Made by a program: the position numbers and the translations under genes
In this document: positions 18,701-27,862 of the stretch, piece after piece
How positions within the stretch are numbered: position 1 is the stretch's first letter
Layout of the letters: each line of letters starts with the position of its first letter
Origin: a virus
IMG/VR virus record: IMGVR_UViG_3300009038_000002
Coordinates: 1-45,003 of that record
Direction: 5' to 3' (one strand)
Length of the DNA stretch: 45,003 nucleotides
The notes under the pieces: model-generated
The model's input: only the letters and a program-made list of their open reading frames with translations
Database searches by the model: none
What the model was told of the DNA's origin: nothing

Positions 18701-20484
18701 GCGAAGTCCTCGAAGCGCCACCGTTGGTTGTCCTCAAGAAGCGTTCGCCGCTGGACCTGCTCAATCGGCCAATGCACTTCGCCAAGCTTCTCGATGCTTT
18801 CAACGTCAAGCCGCATCCGGTCATCAAAGCACCGTCGCGTGAACGTCTGCTGCAAATCCGGGAGCTTAGGGGCGACGAAACCGTCCAGCAGTTGCTCGCG
18901 GAGATCGCCAAGGCACAAGCCAACGAGCGGGACGAACCTTTCTGGTTTGGATGGGAGCCGGAGCAATGGCGGGATGCCGACGAACTGCTCAAAATCTCCG
19001 ATGATATTCTAATCTCAGGGTCAAACCGTTCCGGAAAATCGTGTTACGCGGCAAAGCGAGTTGTGCAGAAGATGTACGAGAAGCCCGATTCTATCATTCT
19101 TTGTTTTTCAACCTCCGAATCCACAAGTATCAGGGACCAACAAAAACTCATCTGGCAATACTTGCCACGGGAATGGAAATATGCGCGACGCAACAATATC
19201 ACGAAGATCGGCTATAAAAGGGCTACTGGCTTTTCTGACGCCAAGCTGGTGGCTCCAAATGGCTCCGAGTGCTATTTTATGTTCTACACCCAGGACGGCC
19301 TCGACATCGAAGGCGGACAAGTCGATTTGTGGTGGGCTGATGAAATCATACCTCTTGATTGGGTTGTTACCCTGCGGGGAAGAACTGTGGACCGACGGGG
19401 TAAGGGTTTGGTCACATTTACCCCCATCCACGGTTGGAATCAGACTACATCTGAATACGTTTCAGGTAGTCGTGTGGTCAAATGGCAGGCATGTGAGGAC
19501 GTACCCTCTCAGAAGCTTTGGCCAGGCGGTTCCCCCGGAAGAATTCCCTATGTTCTCGAATGCTTTAGGCCCAAGCATCATGCGATCTTTTTTCATGCAC
19601 GGCACAATCCCTATATCGACTACGAAGATTTACGTGCCAAATGGATTACACACTCGACAGATCAAATACTTATCCGGCTCTATGGCATAACACGGAAAAC
19701 CGGCGGCGCGGCCCTCGCCAAGTTCGGCAAGCATAATATCATTCGCCATGAGGACATCCCCAAGCAGGGAACCAATTTTCATTTCGTCGATTTCGCCTGG
19801 AACCGGAACTGGGCGATGCTCTGGTTTAGAGTTTGCCAAATCGGGGACAAACCGCGTATATTCGTCTATCGTGAATGGCCGGACCAGCAAAACTTCGGTG
19901 AATGGGTGCTCCCCAGTGAGAAACCGGATGGAGCCAGAGGCCCGGCGCAACAAAGTCTTGGTTATGGAATTGACGACTACAAACGCCTTGTGGTGGAACT
20001 GGAAACTTCGACATTGGCAACCGGAACGAACGGAGGAAACGAGGATGGAAATCGGCAATCCTCGATTGCACGAACTGAGCAAATTTTTCTCCGATATGGC
20101 GACCCGCGATCAGGCAACACAAGTCGTATCACCGAGGAAGGCGGGACAACGGTCATCGAAATGCTCGCGGACGGCGAAAACCCGCTCTTTATCGAGCCAG
20201 TCGCCGGGCGCGAAGGCAAAGACCTCATCAAAGAAGGGATAATCGCGCTCGAAAAATGGCTGGCTTATGACGATTCAAAACCAATTTGCGCCATTCAAAA
20301 TGAACCGATGCTCTATGTCTCCGAACGCTGCCAGAATCTCATTGATTGCCTCAAGATTTGGACAGGCGAGGACGGACAGAAAGGTGCATCGAAAGATCCA
20401 ATTGATTTATGTCGCTACGCCGCCATGATGGAAATTGAACAGAGCGTTGGGAACCATGTCATTGCGAAGGGGGCGACGTACTAA
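18697..20484 (+). CDS. terL: Terminase large subunit
   Basis: 595 residues from ATG 18697 (ATGA overlap with the HTH gene). The ATPase domain has Walker A ISGSNRSGKS (about 106-115) and Walker B VDLWWADE (about 209-216), followed by the coupling region near VTFTPIHGW. The nuclease domain begins at FHFVDFAW with Asp365 in the first catalytic strand, followed by RYGDPRSGNTS and a final DPIDLCRYAAM with the acidic residues of the third strand. Length and order match TerL. It packages DNA into the prohead through the portal encoded at 21336. Confidence 0.9.
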   Translation: MSEVLEAPPLVVLKKRSPLDLLNRPMHFAKLLDAFNVKPHPVIKAPSRERLLQIRELRGDETVQQLLAEIAKAQANERDEPFWFGWEPEQWRDADELLKISDDILISGSNRSGKSCYAAKRVVQKMYEKPDSIILCFSTSESTSIRDQQKLIWQYLPREWKYARRNNITKIGYKRATGFSDAKLVAPNGSECYFMFYTQDGLDIEGGQVDLWWADEIIPLDWVVTLRGRTVDRRGKGLVTFTPIHGWNQTTSEYVSGSRVVKWQACEDVPSQKLWPGGSPGRIPYVLECFRPKHHAIFFHARHNPYIDYEDLRAKWITHSTDQILIRLYGITRKTGGAALAKFGKHNIIRHEDIPKQGTNFHFVDFAWNRNWAMLWFRVCQIGDKPRIFVYREWPDQQNFGEWVLPSEKPDGARGPAQQSLGYGIDDYKRLVVELETSTLATGTNGGNEDGNRQSSIARTEQIFLRYGDPRSGNTSRITEEGGTTVIEMLADGENPLFIEPVAGREGKDLIKEGIIALEKWLAYDDSKPICAIQNEPMLYVSERCQNLIDCLKIWTGEDGQKGASKDPIDLCRYAAMMEIEQSVGNHVIAKGATY

Positions 20485-20485
20485 G

Positions 20486-20686
20486 ATGCTTCAAACTATT
20501 CCATTGGGTCGAGTTGATCTTGATTGCCAGGCTTTCTGGCCGCAGAAAATCCTCGCCGTGAAGGATGATGCCGCCTTGGCAGAACTCAAAGCAGAAGCGC
20601 AAAAAACGATGGACAGGCTGGCAAACGAAGCAAATCAAACCAAGGAATACCCAAGGCCAAATTTGGGGATGGGAATTTATGCTTGA
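20486..20686 (+). CDS. Small protein, tandem paralogue A
   Basis: 66 residues: MLQTIPLGRVDLDCQAFWPQKILAV..., LAELKAEAQKTMDRLANEA. The same plan (an aromatic-W-P motif, an I-x-V strand, an acidic turn, then a K/A/D-rich helix with LxxL) recurs in the next ORF, so the two look like diverged tandem copies. Function unknown. Confidence 0.55.
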   Translation: MLQTIPLGRVDLDCQAFWPQKILAVKDDAALAELKAEAQKTMDRLANEANQTKEYPRPNLGMGIYA

Positions 20687-20867
20687 TAACCGAGAGATAC
20701 TTCGACAAGAACTCTATTGGCCGGCGAGAATCATTGTCGAAATGGATAGCCCAGAGGATCGAGAAGCACTGAAAACTGACGCCCAGGAATGGCTTAACCG
20801 GCTTGTTGATCTCGCTCGCAAACATGGGATTGCGCCTGATTACCAAAAGCATTATGAAATGCATTGA
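20679..20867 (+). CDS. Small protein, tandem paralogue B
   Basis: 62 residues: EILRQELYWPARIIVEMDS, then REALKTDAQEWLNRLVDLARK. It resembles the preceding protein in length, W-P motif and helical second half. It overlaps that gene by 8 nt and the HNH gene by 14 nt. Confidence 0.55.
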   Translation: MLDNREILRQELYWPARIIVEMDSPEDREALKTDAQEWLNRLVDLARKHGIAPDYQKHYEMH

Positions 20868-21327
20868 ACTTACCCAAGGCCGCGTTGCCGTGGTCGATGA
20901 CGACGATTTCGAGCGGCTGGCGCAGTGGAGGTGGCAGTATGACTGCGGATATGCCAGCCGGCGGGAACGGATCACGCCGTACGGAACAGCCAGGAAGTAC
21001 CGTAAGATTTACATGCACCGGGAGATTCTGAATCCTCCGAAAGGAATGGATACCGACCATGAGAACGGCAACAGACTAGACAATCGACGGGCTAATCTGA
21101 GATTGGCCACACGGGCTGAAAATCTTAGGAACCGAGGTTCTAACAAGAATAATGAGCTTGCTGTAAAAGGCGCATATTGAGACAAGAGTAGAAATAAATA
21201 TGCAGCCCATATCACCGTGGATCGAAAACATATTCATCTTGGAAGGTTCGACACTCTTGATGAAGCCAAAGCTGCTTACAATGCGGCTGCGATAAAGTAC
21301 TTCGGTAACTTTGCAAAATTGAATTAA
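20854..21327 (+). pseudogene. HNH-AP2 homing-type endonuclease with TGA at a conserved Trp
   Basis: The frame starts at ATG 20854 and would encode 157 residues including one internal TGA (21178-21180). The N-terminal half is an HNH_3 nuclease: IYMHREIL, GMDTDHENGNRLDNRRANLRLAT with the His-Asn catalytic set, then AENLRNRGSNKNN. After VKGAY comes TGA, then DKSRNKYAAHITVDRKHIHLGRF and DEAKAAYNAAAIKYFG, an AP2-type DNA-binding domain. Homologues normally read GV.W.K....W.A.I, so the TGA replaces the conserved Trp of the first AP2 strand by a single G-to-A change. It is either a fresh nonsense mutation or read-through. The truncated product (108 residues) would keep only the nuclease half. Confidence 0.75.
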
Positions 21328-21335
21328 GGCTAGAT

Positions 21336-23723
21336 ATGTTAGACGATCCTGAAAATAAGGCGATAGCCTCGGACGAGCCAGATATAGACTGGCTATGCAG
21401 GGAGTTTAGAAGGTCTGGCACGGGTGGAGATTTTTGGTCGAGGATTCGCGTCGCCGAAGACACCCGCCTGAACCGTTGGCCTGGCCAATCCGACGATGGC
21501 AAGAAGCACGACAACCAACTCGCGGAAGGCCAGCCCGCCGTGCCATTTGAAGGCGCGAACGATTCCCGCGTTTACATGGCCGACGACATTATCAATGAAG
21601 GCGTCGCCATCGACACTACGGCTTTCTGGCGGGCAGACCTCAAGGTTTCTAACATCACGCCAAACGCACTGGATGACGCTGGCCAGGCAACTATGTTCCT
21701 TTCGTGGCTCCGCGACGTGAAGTTGCGGGCCGAGCTTGAGGAAGAAGTCGAATTGTTCAGCCAATACCGGCGCTGGTACGGCTGGGCTGGATTGCACATC
21801 CTCTGGAACCGGGAAGTGAGTTACGAGAGCAAGACGGTTAAGCTTGATGAACTCATTGCCACGGCGCAGCAGGTTTCGCAAGCCCCACAGGCGCAAATGA
21901 GCGACGAGCAGCGCCAGATTATCTCCGTGCTTTCAGTTTTCCCACAGGCGATTCAAAATTCGGACATGCGGAAGCAGGCCGTGGACCTCATGCAGTTTCT
22001 CTACCGGACCTACGTGATGAACACCATGCCGGAACGCATGACTGAGGATGATTTGCCTAATCTGTCAGCTAAACGCGCCGGACAATTTGTGGATGACTTG
22101 CGCGATCACGGCGAGACAGAAATTCCATTTCCTTACCTGTGCAAAAATCAACCCAGTATCATGGCCCTCAAGCCGTGGCGAGACATTTTTGTTCCCACGG
22201 ACACTGCCGGTTTCCAGAATTCCAGGCTGGTGACGATCCGCTGGCACATGACGGAAGCGTTCTTGATGGCCAAGGTACTCGCGCAGGAATGGGATGAGGA
22301 ATTTGTCGAACTCGCGCTCAAGACCAAAGGCCGCACGAGCGTATGGAACTACAGCGACGTTGGCATGGCGATCACAACCTCTATCTCGCAATGGGGTTGG
22401 CTGCAACAGCAGACCGAGATGATAGAAATTCTTTGCTCCTATCAGAAGCAGATCGACCAGAACGGAGTGCTTTCGGTTTATTACACCATCTACAGTCCAT
22501 ATATCACTGATGACACCAAAAAAACCACGAAAGTCAAACGGAGCCGAAAATATGGCACCTTCTCAGGGGGTGAAATCGCGTCAGTCCACAATAGTCGGGC
22601 GTATGCTAAACATGGGTTGCTTGATTATCCCCAGTCGAACGGGTATCCAATTGTTCTTTCCCGACGCGAACATCTCGACCGGCAACTCGTCGCGACTCGC
22701 GGAGTTTCTGAGATTCTTATCACGCAGCAGCGCGAACAAAAAGTGATGCACGATGCCGTAGTTGACCATACGAACGTCTCGGTTGGCCCTCCCCTATTTG
22801 TGCCCAAGAGCAATCCGATGCAGCGGTACGATATGACGCCGTTCGCGCAAAATTCCTGTCAAAAAGGGCGTGAGCCGACCCCTTTGCAGCTTCCGACTGG
22901 CGGATTGCCCGTAGCCATCGAATTCATGGAATACTTGGACCGAAAGAATCATCGCTATTTCGGCCAGTTCTCGGAGGACGTTCCACCGGCGGTGAACCAA
23001 TCAAAGATCGAACGCGACGTGCGCGGTTTCTTGGCGGCTTGGGGACAAGCATTCCAGCAGGCTTACGAACTTTCACACAGATTTGCTCCTGAACTAATCG
23101 AGCGAGTGACGCGGATGCCAGTCTCAAATCGTAGCGACTCGCAGGCAGCGGAACTGGACTTTATTTTACACTATGATATTAGCCATCTCAACCCGGAAAC
23201 TTTCGAGCAGAAGTTGAAATTGCTCTCCCAGGTCAAAATGCAGGATCAGGGCAATGTCATCAATGGGAACAAGCTCACAAGCTGGATTGCCAGGGCCATT
23301 GACCCGATGATGGCCCGCGAACTCGTTCAGCCGGAGCAAATCGGCAACGCGATGACGATGAAGGAAGTCGGCGACGACATCATGGCCATGTTCCTGGGCA
23401 ATCCCCCGAATATACGCGACATGAAAAATGACGCCACTGCGCCCAGCCGGATGCAGATGGCCAAACAGATCGTCATGTCCAACCCGAAATACATGCAGGC
23501 GCTCGATCCGAAGCTCTTGCAGCAAATCGCCGGACAACCCTTGCCGCCGCAGATGATTCAGCAGCTTGGCATCGGCCAGCACCCACCCGATCCTTTCTTC
23601 TCGAATGGATTTGGGCAATATATGGCTAACATCCAGTTTGGGGTGCAGGAACAAAACAACAAAATCACCGGAATCACTGGTATTAAATCACCACAACAAT
23701 CACAAATAGGTCAAGCAGCATGA
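21336..23723 (+). CDS. Portal protein
   Basis: 795 residues, first large gene after TerL. The N-terminal third has KHDNQLAEGQPAVPFEGAND and YMADDIINEG, typical of large portal proteins that list pre-assembled subunits; the middle is mixed beta (MALKPWRDIFVPTDTAG, RLVTIRWHMTEAF). The C-terminal part has helical segments followed by Pro/Gln-rich sequence (ALDPKLLQQIAGQPLPPQM). Length, position and the E-G-A-x-D motif fit portals of large-portal podoviruses and SU10-like phages. It forms the dodecameric ring for packaging and tail attachment. Confidence 0.75.
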   Translation: MLDDPENKAIASDEPDIDWLCREFRRSGTGGDFWSRIRVAEDTRLNRWPGQSDDGKKHDNQLAEGQPAVPFEGANDSRVYMADDIINEGVAIDTTAFWRADLKVSNITPNALDDAGQATMFLSWLRDVKLRAELEEEVELFSQYRRWYGWAGLHILWNREVSYESKTVKLDELIATAQQVSQAPQAQMSDEQRQIISVLSVFPQAIQNSDMRKQAVDLMQFLYRTYVMNTMPERMTEDDLPNLSAKRAGQFVDDLRDHGETEIPFPYLCKNQPSIMALKPWRDIFVPTDTAGFQNSRLVTIRWHMTEAFLMAKVLAQEWDEEFVELALKTKGRTSVWNYSDVGMAITTSISQWGWLQQQTEMIEILCSYQKQIDQNGVLSVYYTIYSPYITDDTKKTTKVKRSRKYGTFSGGEIASVHNSRAYAKHGLLDYPQSNGYPIVLSRREHLDRQLVATRGVSEILITQQREQKVMHDAVVDHTNVSVGPPLFVPKSNPMQRYDMTPFAQNSCQKGREPTPLQLPTGGLPVAIEFMEYLDRKNHRYFGQFSEDVPPAVNQSKIERDVRGFLAAWGQAFQQAYELSHRFAPELIERVTRMPVSNRSDSQAAELDFILHYDISHLNPETFEQKLKLLSQVKMQDQGNVINGNKLTSWIARAIDPMMARELVQPEQIGNAMTMKEVGDDIMAMFLGNPPNIRDMKNDATAPSRMQMAKQIVMSNPKYMQALDPKLLQQIAGQPLPPQMIQQLGIGQHPPDPFFSNGFGQYMANIQFGVQEQNNKITGITGIKSPQQSQIGQAA

Positions 23724-23932
23724 TTTCGGAATCCAAAAACCGGCCTAAGTTCTCTGAAACTCAAATAACCACAATGGCCCATCTTGATATAATCGACGGG
23801 ATGACTGGCTTGAATGCAGCGGACTTGAAAACCTACACTGATTTCCTGGAAAACTGGAAAGAACCGGAACCGCCCTACTTCACTCGCGGCATTCAATATC
23901 TAATGCCCACGCCGGAGGATTACCAGATATGA
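23720..23932 (+). CDS. Hypothetical protein
   Basis: 70 residues with ATGA overlaps at both ends: MISESKNRPKFSETQI, HLDIIDGMTGLNAADLKTYTDFL, ending MPTPEDYQI. First of five small genes between portal and scaffold. Function unknown. Confidence 0.6.
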   Translation: MISESKNRPKFSETQITTMAHLDIIDGMTGLNAADLKTYTDFLENWKEPEPPYFTRGIQYLMPTPEDYQI

Positions 23933-24354
23933 TCCACACCGCAAATTACAAATGCCTGCGTAAGGGTTGTGCCCATACTGTAGAAATAGAATTGCGAGAA
24001 CTTCACAGCGGCATTTGTGGTGAGTGTGCGGACCTCCTGATGGCTGGGAAGATGGGGCTAGTCCAGGAATGGAGACCAAGTTCGGAGAAGCCGAAAGAAG
24101 GCCAATCCATTCAGTGCATCAGTGCTTCAGATAACCAAGTATTTGCTTTAGTTTGGTATTCTGACCATCCAATTACCCCAATTCGTTGGTGGAAACCCCT
24201 CGATGCGCCGCCCCCGAAACAAGATGAATTCGAGGAATGGTTTAAATCTCAGATTCCTGAAAATCGAAATCAATGGATTCCCAGTGATGAGAAAAAGTAT
24301 ATGAAAATCGGCTGGGATGCTCGCGGCGAATGGGATAAAGACCAACATGACTGA
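23929..24354 (+). CDS. Zinc-knuckle and DUF551-like protein
   Basis: 141 residues. CLRKGCAH and CGECAD form an N-terminal zinc ribbon; EWRPSSEKPKEGQSI and IRWWKPLDAPPP match the DUF551 strand pair, and DEFEEWFKS begins a helical tail. It resembles the protein at 14772 in domain order after the zinc ribbon. Function unknown. Confidence 0.65.
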   Translation: MIHTANYKCLRKGCAHTVEIELRELHSGICGECADLLMAGKMGLVQEWRPSSEKPKEGQSIQCISASDNQVFALVWYSDHPITPIRWWKPLDAPPPKQDEFEEWFKSQIPENRNQWIPSDEKKYMKIGWDARGEWDKDQHD

Positions 24355-24586
24355 CGCCCAAATCTACGAAGCGTTCAGCGCCTTCGAGCCGGAGAGCGCC
24401 ATCTGGCGGGCGCTTGGAGCGGTCCTTGATGCCGGGGTGAACAATGCCGTGGAGATCGTGCGCGTCGGGAGCCAGTCCAATGAAATTCTGCAATTCAATG
24501 CCGGGGCGCTTGATAATGCGATGCAGTTGCGCGAGAAGTTCTTCGATCTCCGCGACCGGGCGGCGGCGACAAGGAGGGTGAAGTGA
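24347..24586 (+). CDS. Hypothetical helical protein
   Basis: 79 residues from ATG 24347 (8-nt overlap): YEAFSAFEPESAIWRALGAV, NNAVEIVRV and NAMQLREKFFDLRDRAAA. Similar short helical proteins with a W.AL........A.......L.......G....L..L plan occur in phages; function unknown. Confidence 0.6.
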   Translation: MTDAQIYEAFSAFEPESAIWRALGAVLDAGVNNAVEIVRVGSQSNEILQFNAGALDNAMQLREKFFDLRDRAAATRRVK

Positions 24587-24831
24587 CCAAGGATTTTTGT
24601 GATCGTTGCGGAGAATTGATGGATTCGATCGGTGCGTATAAGCATAGCCAGAACTTTGAATGGCTGGAAGGGAAACAAAGATGGTGGGGAGCAATCAGCA
24701 TTGGTCGAATAACTGGGTTCAAACCACAACCATTTTTATGTGAAGGTTGTGCCGATGAAATAATTCATCAATTCTTTTTGCTGCACAAACAGTCTGTGGA
24801 GAAAACTGCGAATGACGCAAAAGCAAATTGA
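24583..24831 (+). CDS. Small zinc-ribbon protein
   Basis: 82 residues from GTG (GTGA overlap). CDRCGELMDS near the start and CEGCADEIIHQF near residue 58 form a CxxC...CxxC ribbon around a beta-rich core. Function unknown. Confidence 0.6.
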   Translation: MTKDFCDRCGELMDSIGAYKHSQNFEWLEGKQRWWGAISIGRITGFKPQPFLCEGCADEIIHQFFLLHKQSVEKTANDAKAN

Positions 24832-25012
24832 CGATTTGCCGCCGCTCTTGAAGCGCCAGGATGTGCTGCGCCTTACCGGCATTGCCGAGCGCAAATATCT
24901 CGATTTCCTTCGCGCCTCAAAAATCCAAATTGTCCTTATTCCGGGCGTTTCCGACCGCCGAATAGTCAAAACCGAACTCCTTAAGCTTCTGCATCTCAAC
25001 TGCTCGCATTAG
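24812..25012 (+). CDS. Excisionase/MerR-like helix-turn-helix protein
   Basis: 66 residues. LLKRQDVLRLTGIAERKYLDFL followed by IVLIPGVSDRRIVKTELLKLL fits the AlpA/excisionase type winged HTH (helix, turn, recognition helix, then a basic wing and final helix). No integrase gene is visible, so it is more likely a transcriptional regulator of the head genes than an excisionase. Confidence 0.6.
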   Translation: MTQKQIDDLPPLLKRQDVLRLTGIAERKYLDFLRASKIQIVLIPGVSDRRIVKTELLKLLHLNCSH

Positions 25013-25135
25013 GCGGGCACTTCCGCTCCGTACCCGATCAATCCGGTTAATTTCTCTTGTAGATTTCTCATTCCGGCCCCATTGGACATGCACGGACGTA
25101 AATTGTCCGGGCGACCGACTTTGCAGGTTAAAGCA
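25013..25135 (+). other. Non-coding gap before the scaffold-like gene
   Basis: About 120 nt without a confident gene. CGGAC/GTCCG (25093-25110) is a short inverted repeat. This is the most likely place for a promoter serving scaffold and capsid genes, but no TTGAC box or copy of the 66-bp element is present. Confidence 0.3.
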
Positions 25136-26257
25136 ATGGCCAGTACTACAGCCGGGGCAACGGATACCCCGAAGAAAACAACCGTGGCGGACGTGATTAA
25201 CAGGTCACGCCAGTACACCAGTTCGATGGCGGCTTATGCCTCCCAGGACGATGTGCCACCGACTGTTACCGAAACGGCTGCACCTGAAACGGCTGATGCC
25301 GAACCAGTTGCGGAGACAGTCACCGAAGCTCTTTCTCAAGATCAACCGCCCGTTGTGGAGGAAATTCCGGCAGCGGAAGCAGTCCTGGAGCCGGAAGCCG
25401 AGGAACACGAGGCCCTTGCGCCCGAAGTTCAGGAAATCCTGAACCGGCGCATTGGCAAGATGACGGCCAAGACCAAGGAAGCGGTTGAAGCCGCAGAGGC
25501 GAAAGCCGCTGTCGCAGAGGCCAAAACCAAAGAACTGGAAGCCAAACTTGCCGAAAAAGCCACGATTCCAGCAGAAACGGCGGAAGATGTTCCACATGGA
25601 ACAATTGATGCCGGGCCGGTCAATGTGCCGGAGCATCCGGCCTCACGCGCTCGTCAGAAGGCCGAAATGTGCCTCGCGGCCATCGCGGCTAATGATCCTG
25701 GATATGCTGAACGCCAACTCAGACAGGAAAACGTCAGGCTGGAAGAATTCACGCCGGGAAATATGATCGAGTACCTCACCAGCGTAAAAACTGGGGCACA
25801 GCAGGCGGAACAGAAATTCTTCGCTTCATACCAGACCAATCTGGCTGAGGCGGTGAAACTCTATCCGGAAATCAAAGATGGTCGGACTAAACTATACGCG
25901 GCGGCTAAGGCTGAACTGGACGCCAATCCAGAGCTTTTCAATAAGCCCAATTGGCCCCTGCTCGCGGCGCACATCGCCGCAGCCAAAGTCGGGCGCGGTA
26001 CACAGGCAGCAGCACCGGCAGCGGTCGTTAAACCGACACTACCGACCAAATCGAAAGCCGTGCCAGTGAAGATTCCGGTCAAAACAGGTGGGGCGGCTCC
26101 GGCGAATGCCGGACGAAAATCAGGGACCTCGGTTCAACCGAAGGATTTTCTGTTGAGCAATGATCGAGAGACGAGAGTGCAGTGGCTACAGGACAAACTC
26201 AACGAGGGCAACGGCCTGATTGGGCCGACGACCTCAGCGGAAGAAGTTCCGCGCTAG
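25136..26257 (+). CDS. Scaffold-like protein
   Basis: 373 residues from ATG 25136; ATG 25088 is an in-frame alternative. The first 110 residues are acidic and Pro/Ala/Glu-rich, followed by a long coiled coil (KEAVEAAEAKAAVAEAKTKE and on), a globular middle (AEMCLAAIAANDPGYAE), and an Ala/Lys/Pro-rich tail. Highly charged, helical proteins immediately upstream of the major capsid gene normally act as scaffolds in prohead assembly. No protease motif is seen. Confidence 0.7.
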   Translation: MASTTAGATDTPKKTTVADVINRSRQYTSSMAAYASQDDVPPTVTETAAPETADAEPVAETVTEALSQDQPPVVEEIPAAEAVLEPEAEEHEALAPEVQEILNRRIGKMTAKTKEAVEAAEAKAAVAEAKTKELEAKLAEKATIPAETAEDVPHGTIDAGPVNVPEHPASRARQKAEMCLAAIAANDPGYAERQLRQENVRLEEFTPGNMIEYLTSVKTGAQQAEQKFFASYQTNLAEAVKLYPEIKDGRTKLYAAAKAELDANPELFNKPNWPLLAAHIAAAKVGRGTQAAAPAAVVKPTLPTKSKAVPVKIPVKTGGAAPANAGRKSGTSVQPKDFLLSNDRETRVQWLQDKLNEGNGLIGPTTSAEEVPR

Positions 26258-26271
26258 AAAAATTGTAGTCT

Positions 26272-27339
26272 ATGGCTCAACTTGTCGAGATCAATCAAGT
26301 CGGTAAACGGGAGGACTTGCGCGATTTCATTTCACTCATCGACATGAAGGAAAAACCCCTTCTGGCGATGATCCCAAAACTCCCGGATCAAAAAAACATG
26401 CTGGTCAACTGGCAGGCCGACCTCTACGCAACGCCAATCACGGCAGGTGTGGCAGACGGCCAAGACGTTGACACGTACGAAAACGCGGCGGTCAACCGGG
26501 GGCTGCTTCAAAATTATGGTCAGAAATTCCGCCGGACAGCGATGGTCGGGGATTTGGCTGAAAATGTCAGCAATGTTGCCGGGGCAAAAGCTGGCGAACT
26601 CGCCCGCTCCATCGACAAGAAATTGGAGGAAATCTCCCGCGACATCGAAGCGACCCTTTGTTCCGACAATTCCGGGCAGGCAGAAACATCCCAGTCAACG
26701 CCTTACAACACGCGCGGGTTGGGAATTTGGTTCGGGACCACTTACACTAATGCCACCGATGCCGCTCAAGTGCCTTCAAATTTCAGAACGCCATCAGCTT
26801 CGGTAAGGACCGATCCGGTTGCAACTCAGAACACAGCGTACATCGAGGACGTTCATTTTCGGCCATTGCTGAAATCCATCTTTGGATTTTATGGCAGACG
26901 CGAAAACCTGATTGCTCTGCTCGGAACATGGCACAAGGCCGCGATTACCAACTTCACGGGCGCGCAAGCCACGTACGGTGTTGCTGCCGGTACATCAACC
27001 TGGGCTGGTGTTCGTGCGTACACCGCCGGATTGGATACCGAGAAGGTCGTGAACAATATCATGTTCTACGAGGGTGATTTCAACACCGTGGAACTGCACC
27101 CGAGCCTCCTGCTAAATGTCCTCACGACTTCGGCAGTCAATGCGTTGCCGGGCGATTCATCGCGTATGTTCGTGTTCCCGATTGAGGCTTTGGGATTGAC
27201 GTTCAATCGCGCTCCCCGCGTGATGCGTCTGCCGGATATGGGCGGTGGCCCGCGTGCCCTCGTGGATGCGGTGTGCTGCTTGGTTTGCAAAAACCCGCTT
27301 TCTGGCGGACAAAACCGACCGACTGCAACCAGAACGTAA
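26272..27339 (+). CDS. Major capsid protein, SU10/HK97-like
   Basis: 355 residues. The N-terminus (VGKREDLRDFISLIDMKEKPLLAMIPK) and the following region (AVNRGLLQNYGQKFRRTAMVGD, then AGELARSIDKKLEEISRDIEATL) match the N-arm and E-loop region of the SU10-type/DUF5309 major capsid family. The P-domain follows as GLGIWFGTTYTN, and the A-domain ends near RVMRLPDMGGGPR. There is no canonical ribosome site before the ATG. It builds the icosahedral shell with the portal and scaffold. Confidence 0.8.
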   Translation: MAQLVEINQVGKREDLRDFISLIDMKEKPLLAMIPKLPDQKNMLVNWQADLYATPITAGVADGQDVDTYENAAVNRGLLQNYGQKFRRTAMVGDLAENVSNVAGAKAGELARSIDKKLEEISRDIEATLCSDNSGQAETSQSTPYNTRGLGIWFGTTYTNATDAAQVPSNFRTPSASVRTDPVATQNTAYIEDVHFRPLLKSIFGFYGRRENLIALLGTWHKAAITNFTGAQATYGVAAGTSTWAGVRAYTAGLDTEKVVNNIMFYEGDFNTVELHPSLLLNVLTTSAVNALPGDSSRMFVFPIEALGLTFNRAPRVMRLPDMGGGPRALVDAVCCLVCKNPLSGGQNRPTATRT

Positions 27340-27357
27340 ACCAAGGAGAATAAGACC

Positions 27358-27852
27358 ATGACCATTGTACCTTTTTCCGCCGATGAAGCCGCATTTGTTG
27401 GCTTCACTCATCGCATCATCCTGAAGTCCACCGACATCAACAGTGCAAACTTTGTCAGCGGAACTGCCTTCCAAATCTATCCATCTCTAAACAAGACGGC
27501 GGACACGAATGGCTTGCCTGCCGGTTTTCGTTGCGGCGATTTCTGCGTCAACGTCGTTACTGCGCCCGCTGGTGGAACGCTCACGACATTTGTTGCCCAA
27601 GCAGGCTTCGGGGCGGCTGGCGTTCAGCTTCTGGCAGCCGCCACGTCGATTCTAACTGCCGGTTGGGTAACAGATAACGCATTATCAGTGAAGCCGGTGA
27701 TAAACACCACCGCGACAAATGCAATCGACTTGCTCATCACGATTACCGGCGGTGGCACCATTGCCGGTTTGACAGCAGGCGAATGGCACTTCTACCTGCA
27801 ACTGTTCAACATGAACCGGGTTGACACGGACTCGATGCCGAGCGCGGCATAA
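27358..27852 (+). CDS. Probable head decoration protein
   Basis: 164 residues with a strong AAGGAG ribosome site. Beta-rich, glycine/threonine-rich sequence with little charge (VVTAPAGGTLTTFVAQ, LLITITGGGTIAGL). Position directly after the capsid gene, plus the good ribosome site, suggests an abundant decoration or cement protein. I do not recognise a specific family. Confidence 0.55.
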   Translation: MTIVPFSADEAAFVGFTHRIILKSTDINSANFVSGTAFQIYPSLNKTADTNGLPAGFRCGDFCVNVVTAPAGGTLTTFVAQAGFGAAGVQLLAAATSILTAGWVTDNALSVKPVINTTATNAIDLLITITGGGTIAGLTAGEWHFYLQLFNMNRVDTDSMPSAA

Positions 27853-27862
27853 GCGACTCAAA

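Noticed and set aside
24812-25012. Excisionase, implying integration
   Set aside because: The fold fits, but no integrase, recombinase or attachment site is visible, so I call it only an HTH protein.
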